A DNA stretch of 11,728 nt from UBA2128 sp964534955 (GTDB lineage: Bacteria > Fidelibacterota > Marinisomatia > Marinisomatales > UBA2128). This document shows positions 1 to 6,428 of the stretch, piece after piece (the stretch's first letter is position 1; every line of letters starts with the position of its first letter). The DNA lies in assembly GCA_964534955.1 (NCBI GenBank), contig CAZHRR010000070.1:1-11728 (forward strand), in the 5' to 3' direction. The notes under the pieces are model-generated. The model saw only the letters and a list, made by a program, of their open reading frames with translations. It did no database searches and was not told the DNA's origin. A program made the translations under genes and the position numbers.

Positions 1-29
1 GGTTAATATTTCCGTAGGTCAATATTTCC
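1..29. repeat. Two tandem copies of a 13-bp AT-rich motif at the window edge
   Basis: GGTYAATATTTCC occurs at 1-13 and again at 17-29, a 16-bp period with one mismatch. The array is cut by the window start, so its full copy number is unknown. It could be a short operator or the end of a longer tandem array belonging to an upstream gene. No function can be assigned. Confidence 0.5.
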
Positions 30-58
30 AGATTGTTTACATACATAAAACACTAAAT

Positions 59-91
59 AAGTATCCGGCACTTTTAAAGTGCCGGGTACTT
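59..91. terminator. Strong 15-bp hairpin, probable terminator of an upstream gene
   Basis: Positions 59-73 pair with 77-91 over 15 bp, with one G-T pair and a 3-nt loop. The GC core CCGGCACTT/AAGTGCC is flanked by AT pairs. No clean T-run follows on the + strand. The side read as downstream on the - strand is T-rich (complement of 40-58), so the hairpin may serve a gene on either strand. It separates whatever lies to the left from the promoter of the Lrp-type gene. Confidence 0.6.
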
Positions 92-102
92 AATACAAAT
101 AT

Positions 103-151
103 TTGATAGTATGCGGAAATACATAATATAATTATGATAATTGTGTATAAT
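103..151 (+). promoter_or_regulatory. Promoter for the Lrp-oxidase-glnA operon
   Basis: TTGATA at 103-108 is followed after 18 bp by a perfect TATAAT at 127-132. A second TATAAT at 146-151 lacks a good -35 box. The whole stretch to the start codon is very AT-rich, as expected of an Lrp-family autoregulated promoter. The leader would be about 60 nt long. The boxes are read directly; assignment to the operon is inferred from position. Confidence 0.6.
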
Positions 152-201
152 ACCTAAAATATTCTTGTAGTAATAGAATATAATAAATATATTTGCGAAC
201 C

Positions 202-651
202 ATGTTAGATGAGAAAGACAAAAAATTGCTTGAGCTTTTACAGGCAGACGGCAGGATGACAGCAAAGGATGCCTCTGAGCACGTGGACATGTCTGTACCC
301 GCCACTGCGGAACGGATTAAAAAGCTAGTGGATGCGGGGTACATTCATGACTTCCGTGCAGTGGTCGATCCGAAAAAGGTTGGTTACGATGTTACCTCTT
401 TTATTCTTGTGGTTATGTCGTCATCAGATCACTATGAAGAGTTGGTGAAGCATGCAGAGGAATCAAGAGAAGTCCTGGAATGCCATTCTATTACCGGAGA
501 AGGGTCTCATATCCTGAAAGTGCGGCTTAAAGATACATCAGAGCTGGAGGGGATGCTTAGGAAGATACAGTCGTGGGAAGGTGTCATCCGGACACATACC
601 ATGGTGGTGATGACCTCGTTCAAGGAAGAAACTCGGCTGGATGTTGGGTAG
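202..651 (+). CDS. Lrp/AsnC family transcriptional regulator
   Basis: This 149-residue protein has the full Lrp/AsnC architecture: an N-terminal helix-turn-helix (about residues 4-45, with RIKKLVDAGYI as recognition helix and wing) and a C-terminal RAM/AsnC effector domain (about 65-140, with ECHSITGEGSHILKV where family members bind amino acids). Proteins of this family form octamers or dimers that sense amino acids and often control nitrogen genes. The ATG at 202 is preferred over the in-frame TTG at 193 because family members start just before the first helix; neither start has a clear Shine-Dalgarno. The gene stops 5 nt before the oxidase start, so it is probably cotranscribed with it and with glnA. 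A role in sensing glutamine or a related amino acid and controlling this operon is inferred. Confidence 0.9.
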   Translation: MLDEKDKKLLELLQADGRMTAKDASEHVDMSVPATAERIKKLVDAGYIHDFRAVVDPKKVGYDVTSFILVVMSSSDHYEELVKHAEESREVLECHSITGEGSHILKVRLKDTSELEGMLRKIQSWEGVIRTHTMVVMTSFKEETRLDVG

Positions 652-656
652 ACATT

Positions 657-1790
657 ATGCCAGCAGATTACGAAGTCGTGATTATCGGAGCGGGAGTTGT
701 AGGATTATCTACAGCGAAAAGTCTTGCTGAACGTGGGATTAATTCGGTATTGATGATTGAAAAAGAAGAAGCTTTCGGGCGAGGAACCTCCAGCCGGAAT
801 AGCGAAGTGATTCACTCCGGTATATACTATCCACCTGATTCACTGAAGGCACAATACTGCCATTCAGGGAGAGAGATGCTCTATTCATTCTGCCGGGAGA
901 ACGACATATGGCACAGCCGGTGCGGGAAGCTTGTAGTGGCCCAGAAAGGGCAGGAGAGAGACCTTCAGGCTCTCTATGAGAATGCCCAGGCCAACGGAGT
1001 GCCGGAACTATCTCTTTTAGACAGGGAGCAAGTCATCGCAATGGAGCCGGAGGTATCTGTAGCAGCAGCCATGTTTGTAGGATGCACAGGCATCGTCTCT
1101 GCTCATGAGTTAATGGCTGCTTTCTATCGTATTGCAGAGGATGGCGGGCATGATCTTGTACTGAAAGCACAGGTTGTTGACGTGGAGACAAAAGGAGAAC
1201 TTTACTCCATAGCTGTGAAAGGTCCTGGGGAAGCAAGTTATAAGGTAACGGCCAACTGGGTGGTAAATGCCGCCGGTCTGTACAGCGATCAGGTCGCGGA
1301 GTTGCTTTGGGGAACGGACGATGAAAACAGGCCGGTTCTGAACTTTTCCAAGGGGTCGTACTTTAAGCTCGCTCCTGCGTGGCGACACCGGCTTCAGCAT
1401 CTGGTCTATCCTCTTCCGGATGTTAATCACGACTCATTAGGGATACATATCAGCTTTGACGCCGGAGGTGATGTGAAGCTCGGACCCAGCGCTGAGTGGC
1501 TTTCTGAGCTGAAGGAGGATTATGTTGTGCAAGAGGAGGATGGTACCTTTTTCTATAATGAAGCAAAGCGGTACCTGCCGGCTCTTGAGCAGGAGGACTT
1601 GATGCCCGATTTTGCCGGAATCCGCCCAAAACTGGCAGTACAGGAAGGTGAATATTCGGACTTCTATATTCGGCATGAGGAGGACAGGGGCTACCCGGGG
1701 TGGATAAATCTGATAGGTATTGATTCACCGGGATTAACGACTGCAATTGCCATTGGTGAAGATGTGGCGAAGTGGATAAGTGAAGGGTAG
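657..1790 (+). CDS. FAD-dependent oxidoreductase, L-2-hydroxyglutarate oxidase (LhgO) type
   Basis: The 377-residue product belongs to the DAO superfamily of FAD enzymes. The dinucleotide-binding motif GAGVVG is at 11-16, with the acidic strand end at E35. The segment GTSSRNSEVIHSGIYYPPDS (43-62) is characteristic of L-2-hydroxyglutarate dehydrogenases. GIRPKL (321-326) and GIDSPGLTTAIAIGE (354-368) are the C-terminal FAD-site motifs. The likely reaction is oxidation of L-2-hydroxyglutarate to 2-oxoglutarate, passing electrons to oxygen or the quinone pool; related enzymes oxidise other hydroxy or amino acids, so the substrate is not certain. The ATG at 657 is chosen because the Rossmann strand begins a few residues later; an upstream ATG at 573 lies inside the Lrp gene. 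Sitting between an Lrp regulator and glnA it may feed 2-oxoglutarate/glutamate metabolism (inference). Confidence 0.85.
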   Translation: MPADYEVVIIGAGVVGLSTAKSLAERGINSVLMIEKEEAFGRGTSSRNSEVIHSGIYYPPDSLKAQYCHSGREMLYSFCRENDIWHSRCGKLVVAQKGQERDLQALYENAQANGVPELSLLDREQVIAMEPEVSVAAAMFVGCTGIVSAHELMAAFYRIAEDGGHDLVLKAQVVDVETKGELYSIAVKGPGEASYKVTANWVVNAAGLYSDQVAELLWGTDDENRPVLNFSKGSYFKLAPAWRHRLQHLVYPLPDVNHDSLGIHISFDAGGDVKLGPSAEWLSELKEDYVVQEEDGTFFYNEAKRYLPALEQEDLMPDFAGIRPKLAVQEGEYSDFYIRHEEDRGYPGWINLIGIDSPGLTTAIAIGEDVAKWISEG

Positions 1791-1823
1791 TTAATAAACA
1801 CACATTGGCAAAGGAGAAAACAG

Positions 1824-3236
1824 ATGACACCAAATAAGTTCTTTGAATTTTGTAAGAAGCATAATGCAGAGATGGTAGACCTGAAATTTGTCGATCTGCT
1901 GGGAACATGGCAGCACTGTTCCTTTCCGGTAGACATACTGGATGAGGACACGTTTGAGGATGGTCTTGGGTTTGACGGATCGTCCATCCGGGGATGGCAG
2001 GGGATTCACATGTCCGACATGCTTGCAGTTCCCGATTCTGACACGGCGTTCTTGGATCCATTTTTTGTCGAGCCGACGGTTAGTGTCATCGCAGATATTG
2101 TGGATCCCATCACCAGGGAAGACTACTCGCGAGACCCCCGCCATGTAGCCAGAAAAGGTGAGGAATATCTCAAGTCTACAGGCATTGCTGATGTCTGCTA
2201 TATCGGACCCGAGCCGGAGTTCTTTATCTTTGATGAGGTCCGGTTTGAACAGAACCAGCACACGGGAATGTATAAGATCGATTCTGTCGAAGGAGCCTGG
2301 AACACAGCCCGTTTTGAGGAACCAAACCTCGGATATAAGCCGAGCTTCAAGGGGGGATACTTTCCGGTTAGTCCCACGGACACTTATCACGACCTCCGGG
2401 GAGAGATGGTCAAGCAGATGAAGAAGGTGGGAATCGTTGTAGAGGCTCATCACCACGAAGTGGGTACAGGCGGCCAAGGGGAGATAGACATGAAATATCA
2501 GCCTCTGCTGAAGATGGCTGACCAATTCATGTGGTATAAGTACATAATCCGGAACGTGGCTAAACAGCATGGGAAGACAATCACCTTCATGCCGAAGCCG
2601 ATCTTCGAGGACAACGGCAGCGGCATGCACTCCCACTTTTCCTTATGGAAGAACGGCCAGCCGCTCTTTGCTGGGGATGGATATGCAGGCTTGAGTGATC
2701 TTGCGCTACATGCCATTGGCGGAGTCTTGAAACATGCTTCGGCGATCTTGGCTTTTGCGGCACCTACCACAAACTCATACCGCCGACTGGTGCCGGGATT
2801 TGAAGCACCTGTGAACCTGTGCCTCTCTGCTCGCAATCGATCCGCAGCTGTTAGGATCCCTATGTATTCAGACAACCCCAAAGCTAAGCGGTTTGAGTTC
2901 CGCTGCCCGGATCCGACGTGCAACGGATATCTTACTTGGACAGCTATGCTCATGGCGGTCATAGACGGTATCCAGAATGAAATTGATCCAGGTAAACCGC
3001 TGGATCGGGATATATATGAGATGAAACCGGAAGAGTTAGAGGGCTACCGCCATACGCCCGGCTCGTTGGAGGAAGCACTGGAAGCCTTAGAGGATGACCA
3101 CGCCTTTCTCACTTCCGGTGACGTCTTCACCGATGATCTCATCGAGACATGGATCAACTGGAAGAAGGAGGAAGAACTCGCTCCGTTAGCTCTGAGACCT
3201 CATCCATTCGAGTTCCATCTGTACTACGACACGTAG
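1824..3236 (+). CDS. glnA: Type I glutamine synthetase
   Basis: The enzyme makes glutamine from glutamate, ammonia and ATP in the cytoplasm. The 470-residue length is normal for dodecameric GSI. The signature GFDGSSIRGW is at 49-58, the ATP-binding region KPIFEDNGSGMHSHFS at 258-273, NSYRRLVPGFEAP at 317-329, and the phosphate-binding NRSAAVRIP at 338-346. Tyr398 lies in LDRDIYEMKPEE, which matches the adenylylation site of GSI-beta enzymes except that the upstream Lys of the pattern is Glu, so adenylylation control is plausible but unproven. A good ribosome binding site AAGGAG (1811-1816) sits 7 nt before the ATG. The gene follows the oxidase by 33 nt. A remnant of an unrelated GSII gene begins right after its stop codon. 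Confidence 0.96.
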   Translation: MTPNKFFEFCKKHNAEMVDLKFVDLLGTWQHCSFPVDILDEDTFEDGLGFDGSSIRGWQGIHMSDMLAVPDSDTAFLDPFFVEPTVSVIADIVDPITREDYSRDPRHVARKGEEYLKSTGIADVCYIGPEPEFFIFDEVRFEQNQHTGMYKIDSVEGAWNTARFEEPNLGYKPSFKGGYFPVSPTDTYHDLRGEMVKQMKKVGIVVEAHHHEVGTGGQGEIDMKYQPLLKMADQFMWYKYIIRNVAKQHGKTITFMPKPIFEDNGSGMHSHFSLWKNGQPLFAGDGYAGLSDLALHAIGGVLKHASAILAFAAPTTNSYRRLVPGFEAPVNLCLSARNRSAAVRIPMYSDNPKAKRFEFRCPDPTCNGYLTWTAMLMAVIDGIQNEIDPGKPLDRDIYEMKPEELEGYRHTPGSLEEALEALEDDHAFLTSGDVFTDDLIETWINWKKEEELAPLALRPHPFEFHLYYDT

Positions 3237-3238
3237 AC

Positions 3239-3430
3239 TCAGGTTCACTCCACGATACCTGTGCCATTAATGAATTCTGCTGCTTTGAGAGCGACTACGG
3301 TGCCTCGATTAGGATACCGATGGCTACGGCCAATGACGGCCACGGTTATCTTGAAGATCGCCGCCCCGCCGCAAACATGGATCCCTACCGGGTATGTGCT
3401 GTGCTCATCGAAACGGTCTGCGGAGAGTAA
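3239..3430 (+). pseudogene. C-terminal remnant of a eukaryotic-type (GSII) glutamine synthetase
   Basis: Starting 2 nt after the glnA stop, in a different frame, 63 codons read as the end of a GSII enzyme. They begin with SGSLHDTCAINEF, equivalent to the LTGxHET...F segment of GSII. GASIRIP and then GYLEDRRPAANMDPYRV follow, which is the near-diagnostic GSII block (EDRRPxxNxDPY). The reading frame closes with its own TAA at 3428-3430, close to where GSII proteins end. The N-terminal four fifths of the enzyme is absent and there is no start codon or ribosome binding site, so it is a decayed gene. The Arg before GASIRIP in GSII (VxxRGASIRIP) is Tyr here. The family match is from remembered consensus, not a search. 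Confidence 0.8.
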
Positions 3431-3449
3431 TACAGGAATCAGTATATAA

Positions 3450-3543
3450 CAGAAAATCCTCTCTAAGTTATAACACTTTTCATTATTCCAGAAAATCGTT
3501 GTTGACAACCATAGTGTTATGTGTTAAGTTACACCACAACACT
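3450..3543 (+). promoter_or_regulatory. Promoter with repeated AGTGTT/AACACT half-sites upstream of the HEPN/MNT pair
   Basis: TTGACA at 3502-3507 is followed 17 bp later by a weak -10 TAAGTT (3525-3530). Around it are AACACT at 3472-3477, AGTGTT at 3513-3518 and AACACT at 3538-3543, plus the imperfect palindrome GTGTTAAGTTACAC at 3521-3534 over the -10 box. CAGAAAATC is also repeated directly at 3450-3458 and 3489-3497. The palindromes are well placed for autorepression by the XRE domain of the next gene, the usual toxin-antitoxin control. Binding is inferred. Confidence 0.55.
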
Positions 3544-3590
3544 TATAGGTTTTAATTGTATAGAATAAATATCCATCAAGAGAAGAAAAT

Positions 3591-4289
3591 GTGAATCAAG
3601 TAAAAGCCCGCAAAGAGACGAGAGAATTATTCGGGAAGTTTATCCGCAACCGCCGAAAGGAGAAGGGGTTTGGAATTCGGGAAATTGAGCGCATATCTGA
3701 CGGTCTGATCAAGGCGCCGTATCTAAGCCGTATTGAGCATGGACGGGAGAACCCACCCGGAGCGGGGATACTCTCAAAGCTGGCTGAGATTTTAGAAGTT
3801 GATCGAGATGAGATGTTTGGGCAGGCAGGGAAGATGCCGCCTGAACTTCAGGAAGCCTACGTCAAAGAAAAAACTGTACGCACCACTTATCGTGCGGTAA
3901 AGGAGAGTAGTGGGGTGATTAGCGAGCTTGGCACAATGTACCAACCGAGGGGTGAATTACCTGACCGATCGAAATTATTGGCAAAGGAGCTTAAGCGGTG
4001 GATTGAAATTCTGAAGATAAAATACAAACCCGAGAAGATTATTCTATTTGGATCGTTTGCGAAAGGGAAAGTCCATGAATGGTCAGATATAGACCTCATA
4101 ATTATAAAAAATACCGATCTCCCTTTTTTGAGGCGAACAAGAGAGATAATCCAATTGTTGGATCCTATGGTGGGAGCTGACTTTTTAGTTTATACACCCC
4201 AGGAATTTAATGAACTGTGTAAAACCAGAAGATTTTTTAAACAAGAGATACTAACAAAAGGAACTGTCATTTTTGAAAGACCCCACTAG
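3591..4289 (+). CDS. XRE helix-turn-helix fused to MNT nucleotidyltransferase, probable antitoxin
   Basis: The 232-residue protein has two parts. Residues about 12-78 are an XRE/Cro helix-turn-helix (GKFIRNRRKEKGFGIREIE ... APYLSRIEHGRENPPGAGILSKLAEIL). Residues about 130-232 are a minimal nucleotidyltransferase with GSFAKG (154-159), the paired catalytic acids in SDIDLI (D166 and D168) and a third acid in GADFLVY (D197). MNT proteins paired with HEPN proteins are antitoxins; several work by adding AMP to the HEPN toxin. All catalytic residues are present, so activity is plausible. Start is GTG at 3591, because the overlapping ATG at 3589 runs straight into TGA; the binding site is weak. The stop overlaps the HEPN start by 17 nt, indicating translational coupling. 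The fused DNA-binding domain suggests it also represses the promoter just upstream. Confidence 0.85.
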   Translation: MNQVKARKETRELFGKFIRNRRKEKGFGIREIERISDGLIKAPYLSRIEHGRENPPGAGILSKLAEILEVDRDEMFGQAGKMPPELQEAYVKEKTVRTTYRAVKESSGVISELGTMYQPRGELPDRSKLLAKELKRWIEILKIKYKPEKIILFGSFAKGKVHEWSDIDLIIIKNTDLPFLRRTREIIQLLDPMVGADFLVYTPQEFNELCKTRRFFKQEILTKGTVIFERPH

Positions 4290-4653
4290 TTACTGGATAA
4301 GTTTCGCAGAGGAAGACTTGAAAGTAGCTGACCTTGCATTCCACAACCAGATATATAATCAAGCTTGTTTTCATGCTCAACAATGTGTAGAAAAGCTCCT
4401 GAAAGGATTGATACAACAGGAAGGTAAAATACCTCTTCGTACCCATAGTCTGACCGATCTTCTGCTTCTAATAGAGACGGATATTATTCGAGAATGTTCA
4501 GGGAGTATCAAAGAATTGGATGGGTTTTATATTCCAACCAGATATCCGGAAGCATTACCGGGTACTCTTCCTGAAGGATTACCTTCAAAGGAAGATGCAG
4601 AGGAAGCATTGGCAGTAGCCAGAGAGGTCTTCGAAAGAGTTGAGAAATTGTGA
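4273..4653 (+). CDS. HEPN domain protein, probable toxin partner of the MNT protein
   Basis: The 126-residue all-helical protein fits the HEPN family in length and motifs: SYWISFAEEDLKVADLAF at 6-23, a second helix with QACFHAQQCVEKLLKGLI at 30-47, HSL at 58-60 and the conserved FYIPTRYPEA at 85-94. HEPN proteins encoded after MNT genes are usually ribonuclease toxins. The classical Rx4-6H catalytic motif is not obvious here, so this copy may be of the less studied FYIPTRYP subgroup or may not be an RNase. Start is a TTG at 4273 inside the end of the upstream gene, preceded by AAAAGGA; no better start exists and the family begins with this segment. The acidic C-terminus (104-126) forms a last helix. 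Confidence 0.8.
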   Translation: MKDPTSYWISFAEEDLKVADLAFHNQIYNQACFHAQQCVEKLLKGLIQQEGKIPLRTHSLTDLLLLIETDIIRECSGSIKELDGFYIPTRYPEALPGTLPEGLPSKEDAEEALAVAREVFERVEKL

Positions 4654-4669
4654 AACAATTTGAAGTTGA

Positions 4670-4975
4670 ATGAAAACAGACATCATCCCATTAGATTCAA
4701 TCCAAGCGAAAATAGTGTTAGTTCGAGGTGAAAATGTTCTTTTAGATCAAAACTTGGCGGAAATGTATGGGGTAGAAACGTTCGATTTAAATAAGGCGGT
4801 GAAAAGAAATAGTGACCGATTTCATGAAGATTCTATGTTTCAACTATACGAAAATGAATGGAAAAATTTGGAAATCCGTAAGGTGAATGTATCAGGAAAT
4901 AAAACGAAAGTGAAGAGAGAAAAATCCTTAAGTGGTAGTCCAATTAAACCTGCGATTATTTTATTTACTCATTGA
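4670..4975 (+). pseudogene. Truncated ORF6N-domain gene
   Basis: Residues 1-67 match the ORF6N domain seen intact in the next gene: IPLDSIQAKIVLVRGENVLLDQNLAEMYGVET followed by KRNSDRFHEDSMFQL and EWKNLEI. Beyond about residue 68 the similarity ends and the sequence becomes a basic tail that stops at TGA (4973-4975). The usual AFTEQGVAMLSSVL block is missing in all three frames, so this is a broken copy rather than a simple frameshift. It lies 16 nt after the HEPN gene and 33 nt before the intact ORF6N gene. It may still be translated as a 101-residue partial protein. Tandem duplication and decay, or arrival of a second copy, are both possible. Confidence 0.7.
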
Positions 4976-5008
4976 TAATGAACAACAATAGCTAAATCAG
5001 GGAATAGT

Positions 5009-5533
5009 ATGGCACAATTAATCCCGATAGAGATGATTCAATCAAAGATTGTTTTGATTCGTGACGTAAAGGTTCTATTGGACAGGAACTTGGCAGAGAT
5101 GTATGTCGTCGAGACCAGAGTCTTGAAGCAGCAAGTACGCAGGAATTCAAGCAGGTTTCCGACAGATTTTATGTTTGAGTTGACAGAAGAAGAAGTCGAG
5201 TTCTTGGTATCACAAAATGTGATACCAAGTAAGAGGACTCTCGGTGGTGCTAAACCGATGGCTTTTACTGAACAGGGTGTCGCTATGCTTTCCTCTGTGC
5301 TAAGGAGTCCCAGAGCGGTACAGGTAAACATTGCCGTAATGAGAGCTTTCGTTGAAATGAGGAAAGTCCTTTCCACTCACAAAGAGTTAAAGGAAAAAAT
5401 CGAGGCTATGGAAAAGAAATATGATAAAAATTTTCAGATTGTATTTACCGCGATTAAAGAATTGATGAATCCGAAACCACCGGAAAAGAAAATTAAAATC
5501 GGATTTCAATCACCTATGAATAAAAAATCATAA
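5009..5533 (+). CDS. ORF6N domain-containing protein, phage-antirepressor-like DNA-binding protein
   Basis: The 174-residue protein carries a full ORF6N domain (about residues 3-102: QSKIVLIRDVKVLLDRNLAEMY, RRNSSRFPTDFMFEL, PMAFTEQGVAMLSSVL) and a following helical/coiled-coil segment (about 105-152). The short basic tail KKIKIGFQ is typical of the family. ORF6N is associated with the KilA-N group of phage and phage-derived regulators and is thought to bind DNA; functions in bacterial chromosomes are poorly known. AGGGA (4999-5003) lies 5 nt before the ATG. The downstream gene starts 18 nt after the stop, so the two are likely cotranscribed. A perfect 12-bp inverted repeat lies in the coding sequence at codons for LVSQNVIPSK. 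Confidence 0.85.
   Translation: MAQLIPIEMIQSKIVLIRDVKVLLDRNLAEMYVVETRVLKQQVRRNSSRFPTDFMFELTEEEVEFLVSQNVIPSKRTLGGAKPMAFTEQGVAMLSSVLRSPRAVQVNIAVMRAFVEMRKVLSTHKELKEKIEAMEKKYDKNFQIVFTAIKELMNPKPPEKKIKIGFQSPMNKKS
5203..5229. repeat. Perfect 12-bp inverted repeat inside the ORF6N gene
   Basis: CTTGGTATCACA (5203-5214) is followed by AAA and by its exact reverse complement TGTGATACCAAG (5218-5229). A perfect 12-bp stem with a 3-nt loop is unlikely by chance in 12 kb. Being intragenic it could be an operator bound by the encoded protein, an mRNA hairpin, or a recombination site. Confidence 0.7.
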
Positions 5534-5551
5534 AAAAAGGAAAACCAACAG

Positions 5552-6175
5552 ATGACTGAACATAAAGACATTCAAAACCCTGATGACTACTCAGATAAAG
5601 ATTATAAGAAATGGGAATATTTACTGTTGGATGAAGAGACTCCCAGGAAAGAACTTCAGGAAATTGTCATGACACTTGCTCATCTGCCAACCGAACAGGC
5701 ACAGGAGTTGCTCAAAAAATTCAAAGAGAGCGACAGAGCCGGTGAGGTGGAGTGGTTGGACGTCGCCATGGATGAAGGAGAAGCGTGGCTCATGTGGCCT
5801 GATACAGACCAGAAAGAAAGAGACATGAAAGCCATGAAATTAATCGCTGAAAAAGATGAAAAAATCGTCGATTTGATGGGTAAATGCGATGTGCATCAAT
5901 ATCGAATTGATTTACTGGATATTGAAATGGATGCCCTGAAACAGTTGGAAAAAGAAGAAAAAGATGGAGAACAAAAAAAGGAAATTGGTTATCGCATAAT
6001 AGCTGTCCACGACATAAAAATTATGGAACAGAACCATTTAGCAGAAGCGGAAGCAAACATTGCAATGGAAGAAAAAATATGCGAAAAAATCAGAGAAAGC
6101 GTCAAAACAGAAGCGTATAAAAAAATGGATTTTTCCGGAATTGACGGATTTCATTTTGATGGGGAGGAATGGTAG
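5552..6175 (+). CDS. Uncharacterised charged, largely helical 207-residue protein
   Basis: I do not recognise a named family. The protein is rich in Glu, Lys and Asp and has no membrane segment or signal peptide, so it is cytoplasmic. Residues about 31-84 form a compact helical region with PRKELQEIVMTLAHLP and the motif EGEAWLMWPDT (76-86). Residues about 88-190 show long Lys/Glu helices of coiled-coil character (KLIAEKDEKIVDLMGKCD, ALKQLEKEEKDGEQKKE). The C-terminus ends in the distinct motif MDFSGIDGFHFDGEEW. AAAAAAGGAAAA precedes the ATG. Starting 18 nt after the ORF6N gene, it probably shares its transcript. The last 78 bp recur 1587 bp downstream, so at least a second copy of this C-terminus once existed here. 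A partner or target role beside the ORF6N protein is only a guess. Confidence 0.7.
   Translation: MTEHKDIQNPDDYSDKDYKKWEYLLLDEETPRKELQEIVMTLAHLPTEQAQELLKKFKESDRAGEVEWLDVAMDEGEAWLMWPDTDQKERDMKAMKLIAEKDEKIVDLMGKCDVHQYRIDLLDIEMDALKQLEKEEKDGEQKKEIGYRIIAVHDIKIMEQNHLAEAEANIAMEEKICEKIRESVKTEAYKKMDFSGIDGFHFDGEEW
6091..6168 (+). repeat. 78-bp direct repeat, copy A (3' end of the charged-protein gene)
   Basis: This stretch is repeated at 7678-7755 with 76 of 78 positions identical. It encodes the C-terminal residues from RESVKTEAYKK to DGEE. Weaker similarity seems to continue just beyond it (TATTGTCCGAAGGATCCCGC resembling GATTGTGCGAAGTATCCTGT). The two copies bracket the ATPase segment. Confidence 0.9.
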
Positions 6176-6358
6176 GTCATTTCGACTTCACCTGTATTGT
6201 CCGAAGGATCCCGCGGAAGTGAAACCGATTACTGGATAATGGAAAATGATTTATGAAGAATTCCAAACAATGAACGCCCCTAACAGTCTCTCAAGATTCT
6301 TCCACTCACAACTGATAATAGCTACATTTATATTATGAGGGTACAGGGAGGTGGGGCA
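6176..6358. other. Non-coding stretch upstream of the ATPase
   Basis: No gene is recognisable in these 183 bases in either strand. The first 40 bases resemble the sequence following the second copy of the 78-bp repeat. The end of the stretch has an AT-rich segment (about 6320-6336) suitable as a -10 region and then a purine-rich AGGGAGGTGG at 6345-6354. Confidence 0.4.
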
Positions 6359-6406
6359 ATGATGGATTTGGAGTTTTGGAAGCCAGCGGTCGGACTAGCG
6401 CTTTAG
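6359..6406 (+). CDS. Possible 15-codon ORF behind a very strong Shine-Dalgarno
   Basis: AGGGAGGTGG at 6345-6354 is one of the best ribosome binding sites in the window. It precedes ATG ATG encoding MMDLEFWKPAVGLAL, which stops at TAG (6404-6406), 22 nt before the ATPase ATG. It may be a leader peptide, the start of a small membrane protein cut by an amber mutation, or the 5' fragment of a decayed gene. Reading through the TAG would continue in frame to a stop near 6535, overlapping the ATPase gene. I cannot tell which. Confidence 0.35.
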   Translation: MMDLEFWKPAVGLAL

Positions 6407-6428
6407 TATCAAAAGTTCGACAAAGATA

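Noticed and set aside
59..91. The hairpin as a riboswitch or attenuator of the Lrp-type operon
   Set aside because: It lies upstream of the recognised -35/-10 boxes, so it would not be in the leader of that transcript.
193..201. TTG at 193 as start of the Lrp-type gene
   Set aside because: It adds only three residues, has no better ribosome binding site, and the ATG at 202 fits the family start.
1450..2061. 203-residue open frame on the - strand across the oxidase-glnA junction
   Set aside because: Its composition is unlike a protein (many Pro, Ser, His) and both genes it overlaps are clear on the + strand.
1791..2636. 281-residue open frame antisense to glnA
   Set aside because: It lies fully opposite a strongly conserved enzyme, has no ribosome binding site or recognisable domain, and is a by-product of glnA codon use.
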